Source of the DNA: CAZTKP01 sp964614215
Lineage (GTDB): Bacteria; UBP6; UBA1177
Length of the DNA stretch: 27,633 nucleotides
Direction: 5' to 3'
Assembly: GCA_964614215.1 (NCBI GenBank)
Contig: CAZTKP010000019.1
Location: 1 to 27,633, forward strand
The notes below the pieces were generated by a model, which saw only the letters and a list, made by a program, of their open reading frames with translations, was not told where the DNA came from and did not search any database. The translations under genes and the position numbers were made by a program. This document shows positions 7,963 to 16,771 of the stretch, in pieces; positions within the stretch are counted from its first letter, which is position 1; every line of letters begins with the position of its first letter.

Positions 7963-10839
7963 TTATTTCTGATCTTTTCCTTTAGGAAATATGGCGACCT
8001 TTCTCAGAAGAATGCTCTTTTCGCTGTCAGAACCTTTTGCAACGAATGAAATGTCGTTGACCTTGTCCTCAAGAGTTATTTTCACGGTATCTTTCAGAGG
8101 TGTCCTGCCATCAAGCCTCTTATAGTAGATCTTGCTGTCGTTAACATAGAGAAAGACATCCCGCACATTATCCGGAGAAGCTTCAAAACTTACGGAGAGC
8201 TTTCCATCTTCATCAATTACAGGCGAGGCATCGAATTTTACTGACGGCATTTTTATTGAATAAAGCTTTTCCGTCTTCTTAAGATCCGCTTTTTTATCCG
8301 CAGGTTTAAGTTCTTTTGCCCAGAGACCGTTATCAAGAAGCACCATTTCTCCGCAGATACCCTGTGATCCGGCAACTGAGTCATTTAAAACTTTAAGTAC
8401 GCCTTCTTTTCCTTCAACAGATGCAAAAAGCATAGTATTTTCAGGAACCGCATACATCTTTTTATCTTCCCTGAACTTGCAGATAACAGCTCCTTTTTTT
8501 ATGGGCACAGAAAAACCTGCTGAATATTTGGTCTTGTAATCATAGATAGTAAAGGTCAGCTTTATTTCCTCAAGCTGTTTCTGGGTAATACTGCTTGTCT
8601 TGAAAGTGAAAACGCCTTCTTTTTCCTCTCCAGGCTTTATCTCAACAGGCATCGTGCCGTTTTCAATAAAAAGTTCTTTGGAGTTGTTGTTGTTTATTAT
8701 CATCGCTCTGCCATCAAGAAGAGCGCCCTTCCCTACATTTTTCATATTAATATGAAGAGATATTTCCTCGTCCGGCTCTACAACACCGTTCCTGCCGCCT
8801 TTGTGCTCCACAGCGAACATGGAAAAAACAAGGTCCGGTCTTTTTACAGGGATAGTTTCAACGAAGATCTCCTCCGTTTTAAAAGCTTTATCCGGTTTTC
8901 CTGCATAAAGTTTTAACCTGCCCTTACTTTTCATCCAGGGAATAGACTCCGGCAGCTTGATACTGACAGACCTTGTCACCTTGCCTTTAAAAGTCCCGAA
9001 CGGGATCTCCACTCTTCTCAGATAAGGAATATCTGTCTCAAGAATACCTATGAGATTCTCTATCGTTTCAGGATATTCAGCTTCAAACTCAAGCTTGTTG
9101 ACCTTACCGCCCTCAAGCTTGCTGCTGCTGATAAGTTTCGCCTTGACAGACTCTGCATCTACATTTCCCAGTTTCATCAGTTTTTTCCAGGGAACGCCTA
9201 TTTCCTGAAGTTTGGCAACTATCTGATTCCATTCAAGGTCTTTGATATCCTGAGCAGCTGAGATCGTATTCTTCTTTCCACCGAAAGTCTGCTGAAGAGC
9301 TTTAATGACTATTTCTATTTCCTCGTCACTTTTATAGACACCGACTTTCTCCTTTTTCCGTTCCTTGATCAACTGTTCAACATCCTTATAAGGCTTGTGA
9401 TATCTGATCGTCAGAACAGGTTTTTCCTTCTTTTTGGGAATATACTCACTTACAATATGTTCCTTCAGATCAGCTTCTTTTAGAACATCGTCATCGGTAT
9501 CGAATATGCTTATTTTCTTTTCATGAATAAATGCCGGCTGAAGTTCCACATCCGGTGTAATTCCGACGGACTGGATAGAGATGTTCCCGGGAGTTAGATA
9601 CTGTGCGATCGTCAGTTTAATTCCACCGCCGCCCGGAATTCTGAAAAGGTTCTGAACACTTCCTTTTCCAAAACTTTTTCTGCCGAAAACTGTTGCTCTT
9701 CCGTTCTTTTTAAGCGCCGCTGTAACGATCTCCGCAGCGGAAGCAGTTCCTGCATTTATCATAACGACTATCGGAATATCCAGAATATCCGAATCCTCCC
9801 TCTTAGCCTCATTGACCTCTCTTTCATCCTCTCCTACCGTTGAAACGATAACTCCTCTCTGCAGAAAAAGGTCACTGATCTTGATAGCCTGAGAAAGCAG
9901 ACCTCCGGAGTTGTTACGCATATCCAGAATAAGTGCCTTCATTCCGTCCTTTTTGAGATCATCAAGAGCTTTCAGCATCGCCGGATATGTGTTTTCCATA
10001 AACCCTGTTAATTTAATGTATCCGATACCGGGCTGAGGCATCGACGGAATAACGGATTCGATCTTTATTTCCGCTCTTGTTATTGTAAATTTTATAAGAT
10101 CGGGAACACCTTCTCTTCTCACCATGATCGTAACATCTGTCCCCGGATCTCCCCGCATTCTGTCAACAGCCTGATTAAGGGTCATGTTAACTGCCGATTC
10201 GTCATCTATCTGGACAATTACGTCGTTAGATTCGACCCCGGCTTTCATAGCCGGCGTATCATTTATGGGTGACACAACAACTATCTCGCCGTCATCATTC
10301 GTGCTTATTACTATTCCCAAACCGCCGAATTTACCGCCGGTGCTGTCTGTGAATTCTTCAAAATCCTTAGGCGTGAAAATATATGAGTGCGGATCAAGCT
10401 TTCTTAAGATACCGTTTACAGCAATATACTCAATATCGGTCATCTTCATCGGATATACCGGCTTATAGTTTTTCTCAATAAATCCATAAACTTGCTTCAG
10501 AATATAGGTTACATCATAGATATCCCGGATCCTTAATGCTTCCGCCTTAAACTTTTTGTTGTATATCTGAATAGCTACGCATCTTTTGTCCGGATCATAT
10601 TTTATCAGGATCTCGTTAAGCTGATCATTGATCGCCTCCAGACCCTCGACAAGGAGTTCCGAAGCCTTTATCTTCGATTTGTTGAGATACCTGTTCTTTA
10701 CAGCCCTCAGAGCATAGATGGTGACCTCTCCCTGAGATATGGAATACTCATTGGAAGCAGAGAATAGTCTCTTAAACAGACTGGCATTCAAAACCAGCAT
10801 AAAAAGAAGAATAACAGCAACGACAGCCTTTCTTTTCAT
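7963..10839 (-). CDS. S41-family C-terminal processing protease with PDZ domain and long C-terminal extension
   Basis: A 958-aa protein, against roughly 400-550 for ordinary CtpA/Prc proteases. Residues 5-22 are a signal anchor or signal peptide. A PDZ domain spans about 170-250, opening at GGKFGGLGI. The catalytic core follows, with S367 in NAGTASAAEI as nucleophile and K392 in SFGKGSVQ as general base, the Ser-Lys dyad of the family. The last ~500 residues are not protease: they include a Lys/Glu-rich part and a beta-sandwich-like stretch (NGVVEPDEEISL, MKNVGKG) like CARDB/DUF11 folds. I recall a myxobacterial family of long S41 peptidases (MXAN_5808 type) with this layout but cannot check it. 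I prefer the ATG at 10839, preceded by AGGGG, over an in-frame TTG at 10860 that overlaps the previous stop. It should act in the periplasm. It is last in the overlapping cluster. Confidence 0.92.
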   Translation of the reverse strand: MKRKAVVAVILLFMLVLNASLFKRLFSASNEYSISQGEVTIYALRAVKNRYLNKSKIKASELLVEGLEAINDQLNEILIKYDPDKRCVAIQIYNKKFKAEALRIRDIYDVTYILKQVYGFIEKNYKPVYPMKMTDIEYIAVNGILRKLDPHSYIFTPKDFEEFTDSTGGKFGGLGIVISTNDDGEIVVVSPINDTPAMKAGVESNDVIVQIDDESAVNMTLNQAVDRMRGDPGTDVTIMVRREGVPDLIKFTITRAEIKIESVIPSMPQPGIGYIKLTGFMENTYPAMLKALDDLKKDGMKALILDMRNNSGGLLSQAIKISDLFLQRGVIVSTVGEDEREVNEAKREDSDILDIPIVVMINAGTASAAEIVTAALKKNGRATVFGRKSFGKGSVQNLFRIPGGGGIKLTIAQYLTPGNISIQSVGITPDVELQPAFIHEKKISIFDTDDDVLKEADLKEHIVSEYIPKKKEKPVLTIRYHKPYKDVEQLIKERKKEKVGVYKSDEEIEIVIKALQQTFGGKKNTISAAQDIKDLEWNQIVAKLQEIGVPWKKLMKLGNVDAESVKAKLISSSKLEGGKVNKLEFEAEYPETIENLIGILETDIPYLRRVEIPFGTFKGKVTRSVSIKLPESIPWMKSKGRLKLYAGKPDKAFKTEEIFVETIPVKRPDLVFSMFAVEHKGGRNGVVEPDEEISLHINMKNVGKGALLDGRAMIINNNNSKELFIENGTMPVEIKPGEEKEGVFTFKTSSITQKQLEEIKLTFTIYDYKTKYSAGFSVPIKKGAVICKFREDKKMYAVPENTMLFASVEGKEGVLKVLNDSVAGSQGICGEMVLLDNGLWAKELKPADKKADLKKTEKLYSIKMPSVKFDASPVIDEDGKLSVSFEASPDNVRDVFLYVNDSKIYYKRLDGRTPLKDTVKITLEDKVNDISFVAKGSDSEKSILLRKVAIFPKGKDQK

Positions 10840-10856
10840 ATCACTGACCCCTGTTC

Positions 10857-11498
10857 TCAAAATGTGATCCCTAAAAATTCCCCTATAATAAAGTCTATCC
10901 TTCCCGTTAGAAGGATAATTCTTGAAACGAGAGTATATCCAAAACAGGCTCCTATTGCAACAAGCACATAAAACCTGCCTAAATTACCGACGGCTCTTAC
11001 TGAATTCGAATAACTGTATCTTCTGCTGAAAAGAAAGACTAAGGTCGAGGCAACTCCCACGACAGAGAAAATGGAATTCAAAGTCAAATCCCATGCCACC
11101 ATGCCTTTTGAATCAAACACAACAAGAGGGTTGACCGAGGAGAACACCATTCTGTAGACGAATCCTTCGAAATAGACCATCATGTTCAGAGCGGCATAAA
11201 CAAGAACAAGAAATCCAGCAGGAACAAGGTGGTAGCTGAACTTTCCCTTTTTCTGTGGAAAGAAAACCAGAATACCCGTAAGAACAGGAACTATAAGAAG
11301 ATGCTGCCCTGCCGCTATATCATCAAAAGCAGGCATCAGTACAGACAGAAGCCAGATACACCCGAAATAGCCTGCCGAAACACCGGTAAAAACAGCTTCC
11401 GCAAACTTATAGAAAGGGTTATCTTTATACACTCCCGACAATACTGCTATGGTGAGAAAAGCTGCTATCCATATACTGATATCAGTACTTATGTTCAT
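10857..11498 (-). CDS. Polytopic inner-membrane protein, 213 aa, function unknown
   Basis: The ATG at 11498 overlaps the preceding stop as ATGA, with AGGAAAGGA as ribosome site. Almost the whole chain is hydrophobic, with about six or seven TM segments: 7-25, a pair around 32-75, 80-95, a long hydrophobic block near 98-130, one near 140-160 and one near 173-195. A conspicuous VYKDNPFYKFAEAVFTG loop follows the first helix. I see no transporter signature, enzymatic motif or periplasmic domain. Strict overlap with the upstream membrane gene implies translational coupling and a shared complex. I do not recognise the family. Confidence 0.85.
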   Translation of the reverse strand: MNISTDISIWIAAFLTIAVLSGVYKDNPFYKFAEAVFTGVSAGYFGCIWLLSVLMPAFDDIAAGQHLLIVPVLTGILVFFPQKKGKFSYHLVPAGFLVLVYAALNMMVYFEGFVYRMVFSSVNPLVVFDSKGMVAWDLTLNSIFSVVGVASTLVFLFSRRYSYSNSVRAVGNLGRFYVLVAIGACFGYTLVSRIILLTGRIDFIIGEFLGITF

Positions 11499-12340
11499 TC
11501 CTTTCCTCTCAGCATTTTACCCAGGTTACCTATGATTATTATCAGAATTACCAGCCACAGGACACCTACGGACGCAAAGAACCTCGTTCCTGACTCAGAC
11601 TTTTCCATAAGAATATTCTCAAATGAAACTATTCCCTTCATACCCTGGACCAGAGCTGTAACAGAACCTGAATCTGCAAACGGAAGATAGTCGGAGACCA
11701 GATCTGAAGAACAGACCGCTATTACAGGAACATCCTTCTTTCTATTAAAAATGGAGTAGAAAACTACTCCGGGAACACCCTCAACTTTACCGGAGGAAAA
11801 CTCTATTACTGCTGAAAGGTCATCCAGACTGAAAACACCGTTCATAACCGGCTGCGCTCTTAATCTGTTCCCGAAGATATCTTTACGCCTGAAGATCTCG
11901 ATATCACCTTTCATCATTGCAGCGGCAATAGAACCGCCTGCAAGATATCCCAACTGAATATAGTCCTTCCCGTAAAAATATCCCTGTTTCCTGAAATTCA
12001 CCTTCGAAATACTCTTCTCAACTGCCAGCGATGTAGATTCTATGCCCTGAGGTATCAGAGAGGCAAAAATGACACCGACCTCTTTTCTGGCAAGTACTGT
12101 TATAAGTGAAGAAAGTCCTGTCTCAAGTTCATATCTTCCCTCAGGTCCGTAATTTACCAGAATGAGAACCTTTGAACCGTCAGGAATATTCTTTACACTA
12201 CGGGCCGCCTTTGCTGCTCCCGGTTTTTCAGGCATATTATGATCCTGTTTAATAAAACCAAGAACTATGACCGCTATCACGATAGCTGTAATTATATATG
12301 CCGAAGGCAGTTTGCTGAAAGATCTTTCTCTATTTCCCAT
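11495..12340 (-). CDS. Bitopic membrane protein with ~220-residue soluble domain, 281 aa
   Basis: I choose the ATG at 12340 because GGAGG lies 7 bases before it. An in-frame ATG at 12397 would add 19 residues and overlap the previous gene by 68 bases; this start overlaps by 11. A TM segment spans about 12-30 and another about 254-275, leaving one domain between them, probably periplasmic. That domain has LILVNYGPEGRYELETGL and FYGKDYIQLGYLAGG and looks alpha/beta, with no catalytic motif I recognise. The stop overlaps the next start as ATGA. It could be a structural or sensory part of an inner-membrane complex with its neighbours. Function unknown. Confidence 0.85.
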   Translation of the reverse strand: MGNRERSFSKLPSAYIITAIVIAVIVLGFIKQDHNMPEKPGAAKAARSVKNIPDGSKVLILVNYGPEGRYELETGLSSLITVLARKEVGVIFASLIPQGIESTSLAVEKSISKVNFRKQGYFYGKDYIQLGYLAGGSIAAAMMKGDIEIFRRKDIFGNRLRAQPVMNGVFSLDDLSAVIEFSSGKVEGVPGVVFYSIFNRKKDVPVIAVCSSDLVSDYLPFADSGSVTALVQGMKGIVSFENILMEKSESGTRFFASVGVLWLVILIIIIGNLGKMLRGKE

Positions 12341-13619
12341 CGCCGTTCCTCCAGGGGAAAGATCTCCAGTACCTGCCCATGTACATAAAGATAACACCGG
12401 TACCCGTACCTATGGCAAAAGCCTTAAACACCGGTAGAGAAAAGACATTCATGATCCATCCTTCAGACATCGGCCCTTTCCATGAAACAGGAATAAAATT
12501 ATTTAAGAAAGACTCGACCTGAGGAATAAAACCCAGCATGACAAAAACTGCTGACAGCGTGATCACAGCTGTTGAATACTTTCTAAGGTCAAAATGTCTG
12601 TATGCCGATATCACCATAAAAAAGACCAGTATCGCCATAAAAGTGGAAAACAGAGGATCGTAAACATATCTGTATATCCACCTTATTGTTCCCTTCATTC
12701 GCGGGCTTACAGAGACTCCCGTTCTCACGAACGCGGCTATTATCTTCCGTCTGGCATCATCGGAAATACCTTCTCCGATCCTGTCAGCATAAGATCCGGA
12801 AATAATATCAACGAATTTTTCACTCTTACTTAGAATGCTGTAGATATCGATCATTCCCTGTCCTTCCTCATTTTTATGAACAGGGCTTATCTTTTTTAAT
12901 TCTCCAGTCAGTATTTCTCCGCTTCCGTCTAAAACCCGGCCATCCAGGCTCAGATCACTAACCTTGTCTGATGTCATCTGCCTGTATGCCCATTTTTTTA
13001 TCACCTCGACAACAGGGATCATAACATTAACGGTATCCCTGCTTATTCCGGTTACCTTTCTTTTCACCTTCTCCGCATATTCTCTGTCATCATCAAGAAT
13101 ATTTCCCGGTGTTCCCTGATATCTACCTGGATTAATAAGTTCCTGATAATCCTCAACGCTCATACCGGAACTTTTCAGCATTTCATCCGTAGGCACAAAA
13201 TGACTGCTGATCCTTGTTGCAACAAGAAGTGCCAGTTTCTTTTTCGCCGGAAATCTTTTGAGATACTCATCATCATCCAGAACTATTGCAGTAGTTTCAA
13301 GAAGATAGGCAGGATGCTCTCTTACGATGTTGTTGAAAGCGAACCTTTCACTACTGAAATTCACCAGACCGGCAAAGAATGTCAAAACAAACGCAAGGAC
13401 TGTTACCATAGAATAGAAAGACTGTGAACTAAAGTCTCTGATGCTTACTGCTTCTCTGGCTATAAACCTGTAAAGACCTGCAAAAAGTGCTATTACGACA
13501 ACTATCTCTCCCCATCTCAGCAAACCGGCGGTAAAATTATCACAGAAAGATGAATAGATCAGAAAGATAATGGAAACAACAGCTACAGGCACTACAGCTT
13601 TAAGGATCTTTTCCATCAT
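12330..13619 (-). CDS. Integral membrane protein, 429 aa, 3 TM + large domain + 3 TM
   Basis: It starts at 13619, overlapping the previous stop as ATGA; AGGTG lies 5 bases upstream. TM segments lie near residues 6-25, 36-53 and 68-86. A charged domain of about 230 residues follows (DDDEYLKRFPAKKKLALL, NILDDDREYAEKVKRK, and a Lys/Glu-rich part), then three more TM segments near 318-339, 347-366 and 394-415. The symmetric 3+3 layout resembles a scaffold or channel component, but I see no family motif and no ATPase or protease signature. Membership in the overlapping cluster implies it assembles with the neighbouring membrane proteins. Confidence 0.85.
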   Translation of the reverse strand: MMEKILKAVVPVAVVSIIFLIYSSFCDNFTAGLLRWGEIVVVIALFAGLYRFIAREAVSIRDFSSQSFYSMVTVLAFVLTFFAGLVNFSSERFAFNNIVREHPAYLLETTAIVLDDDEYLKRFPAKKKLALLVATRISSHFVPTDEMLKSSGMSVEDYQELINPGRYQGTPGNILDDDREYAEKVKRKVTGISRDTVNVMIPVVEVIKKWAYRQMTSDKVSDLSLDGRVLDGSGEILTGELKKISPVHKNEEGQGMIDIYSILSKSEKFVDIISGSYADRIGEGISDDARRKIIAAFVRTGVSVSPRMKGTIRWIYRYVYDPLFSTFMAILVFFMVISAYRHFDLRKYSTAVITLSAVFVMLGFIPQVESFLNNFIPVSWKGPMSEGWIMNVFSLPVFKAFAIGTGTGVIFMYMGRYWRSFPWRNGDGK

Positions 13620-14638
13620 TGCACACCTGCAAAAAGTGAAATGATGCTTTCAACAAGCCTTTCTATGCCTAACGTTTTAAGAACTGAACCTAAAAGGACA
13701 GCACTCGCCACCACTACAAGAAAAAGATAAGCCCCGGAATGCTCAGAGGCTCTTTTTTCATCCTCTCTGCTGTCAAAGATCAGAGATTCTATGGATATCA
13801 GAGCATTTCTTTTCAACAGCAGGTCTGTCACTGCCCCTGAAAGCATAGAAGAAAACACGATCTTTCTCTTCTCTTTCCTATCCTTAAAGGAATCCAGAGA
13901 AGATTCGGGATTATTTTCCGTTATATGGAAAATGGCCGAACGGGGTACGGCATTCCTTATGATACTTGTCAGAAAAGGTCTCTGCCCGTTTATTAAAAGA
14001 ACCTTCTTAAAAAGCTTTTCCCTATCTGATCTTACAAATGTCAGGTCATTAAAGTAAGTTGTCATTACATTTTCCTGTCCTTCATCAAGAGATCTATTCA
14101 GGAAAGAGCTCACGGCTATATTAACAGGATCACCAATCCAGTCCGAAGAGCTGTGTATAAGAACACTTTTACTGTCCTCTCCGGCCAGGATCTTAATTGT
14201 TTCCGAAATTGTTTTTTCCGGCTTGTCAGTCTCATACGTCAGAAACCTGAAAGGGATAAAGCGGGGAGCAAAAAAGGAAAAGACAAGCAGGATAAGAAAA
14301 ATTATCAGAGCAGTTTCGATCCTGCCGATGAAATATGTTTCCGAGACACATTTCTCCTCAGAAACAAACGGGGTTTCAGAGTTTTTATAAACCTTGATAA
14401 AGTAGCAGTTATCCGAATCGGCATTTTCAGAAAAAGTACTCCCGGGAGCAGAGAACTCAAATATATTGACAGGACTTTTTTCATTTTCTTTCCTGAAAAG
14501 CTGCACCATCTGAAAATCTTTAATATTAAGCCCTATTGTAACTGTATCTTTCTCTGTTTTTAAAAAAAAGTCTTCAGTTTCAGCTGAAACTGTCAGAGAA
14601 AATGTAATTATCAGCAGAAGAAAGCACCATTTTTTCAT
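13616..14638 (-). CDS. Signal peptide, FN3-like domain, TM, then cytoplasmic domain (340 aa)
   Basis: The ATG at 14638 shares one base with the preceding TGA (TGATG). Residues 1-19 form a signal peptide. Residues 20-103 look like a small FN3-like beta domain (VTIGLNIKDFQMVQLFRK, then DSDNCYFIKVYKN) with two Cys (78, 97). A TM segment spans about 108-127. A ~170-residue domain follows, starting near ETIKILAGEDSKSVLIHSS and containing IGDPVNIAVSSFLNRS. A second TM lies near 303-325. The FN3-TM-domain order, and a neighbouring GlmL-like gene, remind me of DUF6754 proteins of Chloroflexi; that is recollection plus weak local similarity, not a proven match. The C-terminal tail after the second TM is short. 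Confidence 0.83.
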   Translation of the reverse strand: MKKWCFLLLIITFSLTVSAETEDFFLKTEKDTVTIGLNIKDFQMVQLFRKENEKSPVNIFEFSAPGSTFSENADSDNCYFIKVYKNSETPFVSEEKCVSETYFIGRIETALIIFLILLVFSFFAPRFIPFRFLTYETDKPEKTISETIKILAGEDSKSVLIHSSSDWIGDPVNIAVSSFLNRSLDEGQENVMTTYFNDLTFVRSDREKLFKKVLLINGQRPFLTSIIRNAVPRSAIFHITENNPESSLDSFKDRKEKRKIVFSSMLSGAVTDLLLKRNALISIESLIFDSREDEKRASEHSGAYLFLVVVASAVLLGSVLKTLGIERLVESIISLFAGVQ

Positions 14639-16056
14639 CAGCTTTTCTCCTTCCTGATATCCACAACAAGATTTTTAGACTTTTTCCCTGTTCTGAGAAC
14701 AACGACTTTACGCTTCCCTGCAAGAAACGCTGTTCCTTTAAGACGGAGTTCTATAACAGAATCCTCCTTGACCGGGATAGTGTATCTCTTACCCCAGAAA
14801 AGCTGAGATGTCTTATCGTTCTCATCACCTCCGATGTAAACCTCCAGAGCTATCTCATCCTTTACAAAATCACCGTCCGGAATAACCAGCCACCCTGAAC
14901 AGAAATCCTGATCCTCGATCAGTTTTTCCGTAAGTTCCTCAGTTTTTTCCACACTGCTGCTTAAAATAGAACCGCACATTAGAAAAAAACCTGTCCTGTC
15001 AAAATAATACTCGATCACACCTCTGACAATATCCGGGTCACTTACAAGGTCCAGAAACTTTTTCACGTCCACTTCTTCTGTCAGAGATATCCCCAGAATA
15101 CGGTCCGGACGGAAAAAGCTGCTCTGTCTCTTTCTGCCGATCGCAAGAATATCTCGGGCAGTGAACAGATCTCCAGCGACCGAGTTTTCTTCCACAGAAA
15201 ACTCTCTGTACGAATCGGAAAAATCATCCGGACAGAGATCTTCCGCATTTTTTGAAAGCGCAATGTTCTCGACAACAGGTTTCCCTGATTCCATACGGCA
15301 CTGACTAAGCACTGAATAATCATCTCTTATCATTGCTGATATCACCCTGCCGGACCCGGCTCCGCACAAATATCCGGATATACCGTGGAGACTTTCCTGA
15401 TAAGTGCTCAATTTTATCAGATCATTATCGCTGAAAGCAAAAAAACTGCTTCTATCGATCTCCATAAGTGAGTTCCGGTCATTGTCCGAAGAACCATCTT
15501 CAAGAACATTTTTCATCTCATAAAAATCGGAAAAAGGTGAAAATTTCAACTGGGCGGTGGAAACACTTTCCCTGTTTCCTGCATAGATGACCAAAGGTCT
15601 GTGTTTCTTAAACCATTCGGATTCTCCGATATCCAGTATAAGTTTTCTGGTTTTTTCATCATCTGAGTCATCAAACCCGCCACCGATTATTACCGCATCA
15701 CACATCAGGTCATTAAAAGTTTCATTAACATCGCCATGAACATAAAGAACTTCCGGAGAAAAAAGTAGGGACCTTGCCAGTTTTTCGGCAGCTTTAAGAG
15801 ACCCGTCCCTTGTTATGCCGCAAACCAGAGCTTTCTTTAAATTATCAGGAACATAAACTCCGAACATCTCCTGCTTTGGATCAAGAGAATATCCCTGCTC
15901 CGTCAGAGCACTTTTCAGATCTTTCTCAATATCCTTATCATCATCAGGAATGATAAATTCCGACCTATTATAGCTTTTTTTTGTATTTCCTTTACCAATT
16001 TTCCATACTTCCAGCCATTTGGAAGTAAAGACCATCCCGAAAGACATATTTGACAT
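14638..16056 (-). CDS. Divergent GlmL/MutL-like (ASKHA-fold) cytoplasmic protein, 472 aa
   Basis: I take the ATG at 16056, one base after the previous TGA (TGATATG). An upstream in-frame ATG at 16113 would overlap the small gene by 56 bases. There is no signal peptide or TM. Several blocks follow the order seen in the GlmL/MutL family: CDAVIIGGGFDDSDD (119-133, family PDIILLAGGTDGG), PLVIYAGNRES (154-164, family PVVVAGN) and FYEMKNVLEDG (178-188, family YVxENVMPELG). The nucleotide-binding motifs look eroded. The N-terminal phosphate loop, normally DxGSTxTK, reads SFGMVFTSK (5-13), without the Asp. The second, normally DVGGATTD, may be GYLCGAGSGRV (228-238). So fold retained and ATPase perhaps lost is my inference. 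A role with membrane partners rather than glutamate mutase is suggested because no mutase genes are nearby. Confidence 0.85.
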   Translation of the reverse strand: MSNMSFGMVFTSKWLEVWKIGKGNTKKSYNRSEFIIPDDDKDIEKDLKSALTEQGYSLDPKQEMFGVYVPDNLKKALVCGITRDGSLKAAEKLARSLLFSPEVLYVHGDVNETFNDLMCDAVIIGGGFDDSDDEKTRKLILDIGESEWFKKHRPLVIYAGNRESVSTAQLKFSPFSDFYEMKNVLEDGSSDNDRNSLMEIDRSSFFAFSDNDLIKLSTYQESLHGISGYLCGAGSGRVISAMIRDDYSVLSQCRMESGKPVVENIALSKNAEDLCPDDFSDSYREFSVEENSVAGDLFTARDILAIGRKRQSSFFRPDRILGISLTEEVDVKKFLDLVSDPDIVRGVIEYYFDRTGFFLMCGSILSSSVEKTEELTEKLIEDQDFCSGWLVIPDGDFVKDEIALEVYIGGDENDKTSQLFWGKRYTIPVKEDSVIELRLKGTAFLAGKRKVVVLRTGKKSKNLVVDIRKEKS

Positions 16057-16057
16057 A

Positions 16058-16309
16058 TCAGTTTTCTTCCAGAAGTTTCTTTCTGAGGTGCAGAAGACTC
16101 GATCTATTTTCAAAAAATGATATTGCGGAATTCATTACTGCAGGACTGATAAATATCTTCAGTATAGGCCCTGAAACCACTAGGATTGAAGCAATTATCC
16201 TGTTGAAAGGATAAAGTACGTCCAGAATGAGTACGGCAACAGAACCCAGGTTCCGCGTTTTTATATACGAGATCAGCTCACTTTCAGAAAAAACACTAAA
16301 ATGTTTCAT
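16058..16309 (-). CDS. Small hydrophobic-centred protein, 83 aa
   Basis: It starts at the ATG at 16309, overlapping the PilZ stop as ATGA, and ends one base before the next start, so it is locked into the cluster by coupling. The upstream GGAT is a weak ribosome site, consistent with re-initiation. Residues about 22-61 are mostly hydrophobic (VAVLILDVLYPF, ASILVVSGPILKIFI) and could be one or two short membrane or amphipathic helices, with charged ends (KHFSVFSESELISYIKTR and LHLRKKLLEEN). I recognise no family. Placement right after PilZ suggests a small membrane-associated partner of it. Confidence 0.72.
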   Translation of the reverse strand: MKHFSVFSESELISYIKTRNLGSVAVLILDVLYPFNRIIASILVVSGPILKIFISPAVMNSAISFFENRSSLLHLRKKLLEEN

Positions 16310-16752
16310 ATATCCGTGTCATAAAGTAACGGCTCTCTCTTTTTTAAAAAGGCAGTTATCAGAGTAAGATATTTTTCATCAATACCTTTAAACTTCAGTC
16401 CCATTCCAGGTTCTTCTCCACTGATCAGGGCACTATTGACTTCTCTGACCCATACAACTTCCGAATTGATCTCGAGAACTTCTTCACCCAGTTTAAGGCT
16501 TACGGTAAACTCTGTTCCGATCGGAGCTATTTTATGCGTGGCAACAAAGATCCCGCCTTTGCTCATATCCATTGCAAACCCGCTGAAAAAAGTGTGGGGT
16601 CCGTTTAAAGACACCTCCAGCTCAACATGCATTCTCTCGTCTGTACGCTGATTTCTATTTGAAAAGATAACATCGTCTTTGCTACGGCCATCTTCCTTAT
16701 AATACTGGACTTTTTCTGGTTTATCTGCTTTCTTTCTGTCACCGCTTGCCAT
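16306..16752 (-). CDS. PilZ-domain protein, likely c-di-GMP receptor
   Basis: A 148-aa protein. The ATG at 16752 has GGAGG 5 bases upstream; an ATG 6 codons earlier at 16770 is less well placed. After a charged tail of ~30 residues the PilZ domain shows both binding motifs: RTDER (R36 and R40, the RxxxR element) and DMSKGG (D62 to G67, the DxSxxG element). Conserved beta-strand text follows: GIFVATHKIAPIGTEFTVSLK, VVWVRE, PGMGLKF. It resembles the PilZ subfamily with many paralogues in Myxococcus (TIGR02266). With both motifs intact it should bind cyclic di-GMP in the cytoplasm and could switch the envelope complex encoded around it. It lies 19 bases after the OmpA-like gene and overlaps the 83-aa gene. 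Confidence 0.93.
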   Translation of the reverse strand: MASGDRKKADKPEKVQYYKEDGRSKDDVIFSNRNQRTDERMHVELEVSLNGPHTFFSGFAMDMSKGGIFVATHKIAPIGTEFTVSLKLGEEVLEINSEVVWVREVNSALISGEEPGMGLKFKGIDEKYLTLITAFLKKREPLLYDTDI

Positions 16753-16771
16753 AATGACCTCCAGCCTCAAA

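Noticed and set aside
10839..10860. TTG at 10860 as start of the S41 protease
   Set aside because: It overlaps the previous stop neatly, but the ATG at 10839 has AGGGG upstream and gives a cleaner signal sequence. I keep TTG as an alternative only.
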